From the NCBI GenBank assembly GCA_035294325.1, contig DATGLE010000114.1, forward strand, positions 1 to 9,996: DNA of 9,996 bases, in the 5' to 3' direction. The notes under the pieces were generated by a model. That model ran no database searches. It had not been told where the DNA came from and saw only the letters and a program-made list of their open reading frames with translations. Each line of letters starts with the position of its first letter. The first letter of the stretch is position 1. A program made the position numbers and the translations under genes. Positions 6,413 through 9,996 of the stretch are shown in pieces. The stretch comes from DATGLE01 sp035294325. Lineage in GTDB: Bacteria > Chloroflexota > Ktedonobacteria > Ktedonobacterales > Ktedonobacteraceae.

Positions 6413-7362
6413 ACAGGACGGACCGCCTGCTGGCTATCGTTCTGGAGCTACAGGGCAAACGCAGGCAGCGCGCCGAAGATCTGGCCCGTACCTTTGAGAC
6501 GAGCAAGCGCACCATCTACCGGGATATCCAGGCTCTATGCGAAGCGGGTGTGCCCTTGATTTCTACCCCCGGCCAGGGCTATGCCTTGATGGAGGGCTAT
6601 TTCTTGCCGCCCCTGAGCTTCACCCCTGAGGAGGCCACAATGCTGCTCCTGGGCAGCGATTTCATGGCCCAGAACTTCGATGCTCAGTACCGCGCTGCTG
6701 CGCAATCGGCTAGCCGTAAGATCGAGGGCGTGCTGCCTGAAAAATCGCGCGACGAGGTGCACTACCTTCAGGAGAGTATACGTTTTGTCGCCAGGGGTTC
6801 GCCCACCAATCACGAAGAACAGAAGAAGCTGGAGCGGTTGCGCCGCGCCATTATCGAGCGTACCACGGTGCGTTTTCGCTACCATACGCGACATCGCAGC
6901 GATGGAGTGGACGAAGAAACGACGCGAGAAGCCGATCCCTATGGCCTGGTCTTCATCAATACCTGGAACCTCACGGCCTACTGCCATCTGCGCAAGGATA
7001 TGCGCGTCTTTCGCCTTGATCGCATGGAGGACCTGGTACTGCTGCCGAAGACCTTCCAGCGCCCCACCGGCTTTCGCATGCAGCCTCCATCGCGCGAGCA
7101 GGCTGGCAGTATCATCATCCGTGTGCTCTTCGATCATGAGATCAAGCGCTGGGCACGCGAAGCCCGCTCTTATTACACCGTTGCCGAAGAAGAGACGAGC
7201 GACGGCTTACTGGTAACGCTCAAAGTGCGGCGTGAAAGCGAAGTGATGCAGTGGCTCCTGGGCTGGGGACAGCACGCCCGCGTACTGGAACCGGAGTCGC
7301 TGCGCCTGCGCTTGATGGAGGAAGCGCGTGGGATGCTGCGCCTGTATGAAGACCATGCGTAG
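6409..7362 (+). CDS. HTH and WYL domain transcriptional regulator, 317 aa
   Basis: A YafY-type regulator with three parts. Residues 4-59 are a DeoR-like winged helix-turn-helix with recognition helix SKRTIYRDIQAL (32-43) and wing GQGYALMEGY. Residues about 140-211 are a WYL domain, in which the name-giving tripeptide reads WNL (186-188) and the conserved basic segment is VFRLDRM (200-206). Residues about 232-315 fit the WCX extension. Known: WYL domains sense ligands, in some cases nucleic acids or nucleotides, and switch DNA binding. Seen: its ATG (6409-6411) overlaps the exporter's TGA by the ATGA arrangement; AGAG of the exporter's end serves as the ribosome-binding region. Inferred: a local regulator of the exporter operon, possibly inducible by an exported compound. 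Tyr replaced by Asn in the WYL tripeptide may alter ligand specificity. Confidence 0.92.
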   Translation: MNRTDRLLAIVLELQGKRRQRAEDLARTFETSKRTIYRDIQALCEAGVPLISTPGQGYALMEGYFLPPLSFTPEEATMLLLGSDFMAQNFDAQYRAAAQSASRKIEGVLPEKSRDEVHYLQESIRFVARGSPTNHEEQKKLERLRRAIIERTTVRFRYHTRHRSDGVDEETTREADPYGLVFINTWNLTAYCHLRKDMRVFRLDRMEDLVLLPKTFQRPTGFRMQPPSREQAGSIIIRVLFDHEIKRWAREARSYYTVAEEETSDGLLVTLKVRRESEVMQWLLGWGQHARVLEPESLRLRLMEEARGMLRLYEDHA

Positions 7363-7412
7363 CCGCGCGATTAGGAGAGACAAAGCATCACAGGAAATGA
7401 GGTCATGAAACC

Positions 7413-7724
7413 ATGATAATACCGGCACAGGCTGTATATTATGTCGTGTTTTTCGAGACCCGCTATGACTCCCTCGAAGATGCCTTATCGAAGGCTCCCG
7501 ATGTCATTGCTGCTCACATGGCGCGCTCGAAAGAGCTGCATGCTCAGGGCAAGCTGCTCATGGCCGGCGCCTTTCTCAACAACAACTCCGGTGAGCCGCT
7601 TGGCACAATGGGTATCTGTCCCACGCGCGAAGCAGCCGAAGAGTTTGCCAACGGCGATCCATTCGTTCTGAATGGTATGGTCAGCAAGTGGTACATCCGC
7701 GAATGGGCCAATTTGTTCGATTAG
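7413..7724 (+). CDS. YciI-like protein, 103 aa
   Basis: A small soluble alpha/beta protein of the YciI family, which has a ferredoxin-like fold. Seen: a first strand VYYVVFFET (8-16), then AAHMARSKELHAQGKLLMAGAF (a run beginning at residue 33, with His35 as the conserved family histidine), GICPTREAAEEFANGDPF (67-84) with the conserved Asp-Pro-Phe, and a final strand SKWYIREW. Known: the family has a putative His/Asp active site and its role is mostly unsettled; one member is a dehydrochlorinase. Start: ATG 7413 with GAGG 10 bp upstream; two nearby ATGs are out of frame. It follows the regulator by 50 bp with no promoter visible, so it is likely the third gene of the exporter operon. It converges with queA across a 63-bp gap (7725-7787) that contains no clear terminator. 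Confidence 0.85.
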   Translation: MIIPAQAVYYVVFFETRYDSLEDALSKAPDVIAAHMARSKELHAQGKLLMAGAFLNNNSGEPLGTMGICPTREAAEEFANGDPFVLNGMVSKWYIREWANLFD

Positions 7725-7787
7725 CCAGTTATGATTTTTACTAACCAACATCAGAATCGAATTTGATCGTTAATTGCAGTAGTATCT

Positions 7788-8894
7788 TTACAGCAGCAGC
7801 ATCGCATCGCCAAAGCTGAAAAAGCGGTAGCGCTCGCGGATCGCTTCCTGGTAGGCCCTCTCCATCAGTTGCTTACCCATAAAGGCGCTGACGAGCAGCA
7901 GCAGCGTCGAGCGCGGCAGGTGGAAGTTGGTAATCATGGCGTCGATGACGTGGAAGCGATAGCCCGGTTTGATGAAGAGGTCTGTGCGCCCGCGATACGG
8001 CTCGATGTGCCCACCATAGATACCGGCCACAGCCTCCAGGGTGCGCACCGTCGTTGTGCCGACGGCGACGATGCGCCCACCGGCCCGGCGCGTCTCATTT
8101 ATCAATTCCGCCGTCGGCGCATCTACCTCGATCTCTTCGCTGTGCATCTTATGCTCGTTTACATCCTCGCACTCGACTGGACGAAACGTATCCAGGCCCA
8201 CATGCAGCGTGACGAAGCCGATGCGCACTCCCTGGCGGCGCAACTGATCGAGCAACTGCGGCGTGAAGTGCAGGCCAGCGGTGGGAGCCGCAGCCGAGCC
8301 GCTGATGCGCGCGTAGACCGTCTGGTAGCGCTCGGGATCGCGCAATTTTTCATGAATATAGGGCGGCAGCGGCATCTGTCCCAGTTCCTCAATGAGCTGG
8401 CGCACGCCCAGAGCGCGATAGGGATCGTTACTTGCGGCGGGACCAGGCTGCTCGATCATGAAGAAGCGCAGAATGCGCCCGCCGGCCCCGCTACGTCCCA
8501 TGATCTCGGCCATCAGGCGCGGATTGCCGTCGCTGTCGCGCAGCACAATCCAGGCCCCTTCACGCAGGCGGCGGCCAGGCCGCACCAGAGCCTCCCAGTG
8601 ATCGCTTCCCAGGTCGGGCCGCTCGGCCAGCAGCAGAATCTCGGCGGCGCCGCCCGTTCCGGCGCGCTCACCGAGCAGCCGCGCGGGTATGACGCGGCTC
8701 TGGTTGGCTACCAGCAGATCGCCGGGGCGCAGGTAATCGCCGATATCGCGAAAGTGGCGATGCTCCCAGCGCCCGGAGGCGCGATCAACGACGAGCAGGC
8801 GCGAAGCATCGCGCGGCTCGATAGGGGTCTGCGCAATCAATTCTTGCGGTAAATCGTAGTCGAAATCACTGATCTTCAAGCTAGCGTTGTCCAC
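7788..8894 (-). CDS. queA: S-adenosylmethionine:tRNA ribosyltransferase-isomerase, 368 aa
   Basis: This enzyme moves the ribosyl part of SAM onto 7-aminomethyl-7-deazaguanine at tRNA position 34, giving epoxyqueuosine, a step of queuosine synthesis. Seen: FDYDLPQELIAQTP (11-24), SRLLV, GDLLVANQSRVIPARL (58-73; many relatives have NDTR or NNTR here), ERYQTVYA, then GSAAAPTAGLHFT (199-211), HVGLDTFRPV (231-240), KMHSEE, VGTTTVRTLE (278-287), TNFHLPRSTLL (322-332), and the C-terminal RYRFFSFGDAML. It is slightly longer than the usual 340-350 aa. Start: GTG at 8892-8894 overlaps the ruvB end by 19 bp; an in-frame TTG at 8877-8879, overlapping the ruvB TGA, is an alternative. ruvB-queA adjacency is common in bacteria. 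No tgt gene is in the window. Confidence 0.96.
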   Translation of the reverse strand: MDNASLKISDFDYDLPQELIAQTPIEPRDASRLLVVDRASGRWEHRHFRDIGDYLRPGDLLVANQSRVIPARLLGERAGTGGAAEILLLAERPDLGSDHWEALVRPGRRLREGAWIVLRDSDGNPRLMAEIMGRSGAGGRILRFFMIEQPGPAASNDPYRALGVRQLIEELGQMPLPPYIHEKLRDPERYQTVYARISGSAAAPTAGLHFTPQLLDQLRRQGVRIGFVTLHVGLDTFRPVECEDVNEHKMHSEEIEVDAPTAELINETRRAGGRIVAVGTTTVRTLEAVAGIYGGHIEPYRGRTDLFIKPGYRFHVIDAMITNFHLPRSTLLLLVSAFMGKQLMERAYQEAIRERYRFFSFGDAMLLL

Positions 8895-9910
8895 AAATTC
8901 GGCCCACTTTCTCCACCTGGCGGTACTATGCCCAGATGCTCATACGCGGCGCGCATAGCGACGCGGCCTCGCGGTGTGCGTGCAATGAAGCCCAGTTGCA
9001 GCAGGTACGGCTCGTATACATCCTCGATGGTATCCGCGTCCTCGCTGGTGCTCGCGGCCAGCGTATCCAGTCCGACGGGACCGCCGTTGAACTTCTGGAT
9101 GATCGTCAGCAGCATATTGCGATCAGTCTGGTCGAGGCCGATCTCATCGATCTCCATCGCATCCAGAGCCGCCTTCGCTACTTCCGCCGTGATGACGCCA
9201 TCGGCTTTGACCTGCGCATAATCGCGCACGCGCTTGAGCAGGCGGTTGACGATACGCGGTGTGCCGCGCGCCCGGCTGGCGATCTCTTCGACGCCATCAG
9301 GCTCTACCGGTACCTTCAGGATACGCGCCGAGCGCAGCAGGATTTTTTTAAGCGCATCGCTATCATAATATTCCATACGATAGATAGCGCCAAAACGGTC
9401 ACGCAGGGGGGCCGTAAGTGCACCCACGCGTGTAGTCGCGCCCACTACTGTGAAGGGAGGGAGCGTGAGACGCAAGGACCTGGCGCTGGGGCCTTTTCCG
9501 ATCATCACGTCGAGCGCGAAATCCTCCATCGCCGAATAGAGCCGCTCCTCTACGGCGCGGGCCAGGCGGTGAATCTCGTCGATAAAAAGAACCTCGCCGG
9601 GCTGGAGCGATGTCAGGATCGAGGCAAGGTCGCCTGCGTGCTCAATCGCCGGCCCGGAGGTGGTTTTCAGGCTGACGCCCATTTCCGCTGCGATGATGTT
9701 GCAAAGAGTGGTCTTGCCCAGCCCCGGCGGCCCGTAGAGCAGGACGTGATCTACCGACTCGTTGCGGCGCCGCGCGGCTTCCAGCAATATACTCAGGTTG
9801 GCCTTGATTTTTTCCTGCCCGATATATTCGTCGAGGCGACGAGGACGGAGGCTTCCCTCGATGATCTGTTCCTCTTCGCTCATCTGTGGCGAGACGAGGC
9901 GATCCCTCAT
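8876..9910 (-). CDS. ruvB: Holliday junction branch migration helicase RuvB, 344 aa
   Basis: An AAA+ motor that works with RuvA to drive branch migration of Holliday junctions in recombination and repair. Seen: LRPRRLDEYIGQEKIK (21-36), Walker A GPPGLGKTT (60-68), LKTTSGPAIEHAGDLA, Walker B LFIDEIHRL (108-116), sensor 1 GATTRVGAL (157-165), the arginine finger in APLRDRFG (Arg170), sensor 2 RGTPRIVNRLLKRVRD (215-230), and the C-terminal winged helix ending GFIARTPRGRVAM. Length is typical. GAIYRMEYY replaces the commoner form with Gln-Arg, a mild variant. Start: ATG 9908-9910 with GGGAG about 7 bp upstream; ATG at residue 10 is a possible alternative. It is the first gene of ruvB-queA. No ruvA or ruvC lies directly upstream within the window, and a promoter is visible, so it begins a transcript. 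Confidence 0.97.
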   Translation of the reverse strand: MRDRLVSPQMSEEEQIIEGSLRPRRLDEYIGQEKIKANLSILLEAARRRNESVDHVLLYGPPGLGKTTLCNIIAAEMGVSLKTTSGPAIEHAGDLASILTSLQPGEVLFIDEIHRLARAVEERLYSAMEDFALDVMIGKGPSARSLRLTLPPFTVVGATTRVGALTAPLRDRFGAIYRMEYYDSDALKKILLRSARILKVPVEPDGVEEIASRARGTPRIVNRLLKRVRDYAQVKADGVITAEVAKAALDAMEIDEIGLDQTDRNMLLTIIQKFNGGPVGLDTLAASTSEDADTIEDVYEPYLLQLGFIARTPRGRVAMRAAYEHLGIVPPGGESGPNLWTTLA

Positions 9911-9926
9911 GATACACTCCCGCTTG

Positions 9927-9938
9927 AAACTGGTGTTC
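9927..9938 (-). promoter_or_regulatory. SOS-box-like site upstream of ruvB
   Basis: On the minus strand this reads GAAC-ACCA-GTTT, 7 of 8 matches to the GAAC-N4-GTTC core of the Gram-positive type LexA box. It lies between the -10 box and the ruvB start, where LexA would block transcription. ruvB is a classic SOS gene in several bacteria. The LexA motif of this organism is not known to me, so this is a hypothesis. Confidence 0.35.
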
Positions 9939-9940
9939 TA

Positions 9941-9970
9941 CAACTCTGTTGTTTCATTATATCAGAGTTG
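9941..9970. repeat. 8-bp inverted repeat around the ruvB -10 box
   Basis: CAACTCTG (9941-9948) and CAGAGTTG (9963-9970) form a perfect 8-bp inverted repeat with a 14-nt spacer. The spacer contains the -10 box, and the proximal arm covers the expected transcription start. It could be an operator distinct from the SOS-like site. Confidence 0.45.
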
Positions 9971-9984
9971 ACCACAGGAATCCA
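9956..9984 (-). promoter_or_regulatory. Candidate promoter of ruvB-queA
   Basis: On the minus strand TATAAT (9956-9961) is a perfect -10 hexamer, preceded by TGA. At 17 bp spacing the -35 position (9979-9984) reads TGGATT, a weak match. Expected start of transcription is near 9948-9950, giving a leader of about 40 nt with the ribosome-binding site GGGAG before ATG 9910. Confidence 0.6.
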
Positions 9985-9996
9985 GACTCTTTTACC

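Noticed and set aside
7725..7787. Bidirectional terminator between the convergent YciI-like and queA genes
   Set aside because: Only a short AT-rich near-palindrome (ATCGAATTTGAT) is present; no stable GC stem or T-run.

Overview
This is a gene-dense, moderately GC-rich bacterial chromosomal window with housekeeping genes at both ends and accessory metabolic and transport genes in the middle. Nothing in it is phage, plasmid or CRISPR related. The protein set and the many GC-rich intergenic palindromes suggest a soil-type, high-gene-content lineage. My best guess is Chloroflexota of the Ktedonobacteria type, but this rests on general resemblance, not on a marker gene, so hold it loosely.

Layout: 48-3538 is a leftward block. 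In transcription order it holds a PaaI-type hotdog thioesterase, the DNA polymerase III delta' subunit (holB), a PaaG-like enoyl-CoA hydratase/isomerase and a SAM-dependent methyltransferase-like protein. From 3843 to 7724 is a rightward block: a TSUP (TauE/SafE) permease, a 14-helix DHA2 drug-exporter-type MFS protein, a WYL transcriptional regulator overlapping it by 4 bp, and a small YciI-like protein. From 9910 back to 7788 is a leftward ruvB-queA pair with a 19-bp overlap. It has a good -10 box and an SOS-box-like site upstream of ruvB.

The most unusual content is a set of three intergenic elements of about 100 bp (1837-1940, 3646-3752, 4698-4798). All share one three-part design in the same orientation: a conserved GC-rich left mini-hairpin, a central perfect palindrome with arms of 26-30 bp, and a conserved GC-rich right mini-hairpin. 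The ends are nearly identical between copies. The central stems differ almost completely in sequence, yet each is perfectly self-complementary. Some loops are reverse-complemented between copies, as if palindromes had been flipped. The neighbouring genes are in tandem, divergent and tandem arrangement, and there are no T-tracts, so a common terminator role is unlikely. They look like a dispersed non-autonomous palindromic element family or a structured DNA/RNA element.

The working units are probably three: exporter-regulator-YciI as one operon, ruvB-queA as a recombination and tRNA-modification operon, and isomerase-methyltransferase as a tightly packed pair. No tRNA, rRNA, complete transposon or convincing intrinsic terminator was seen.
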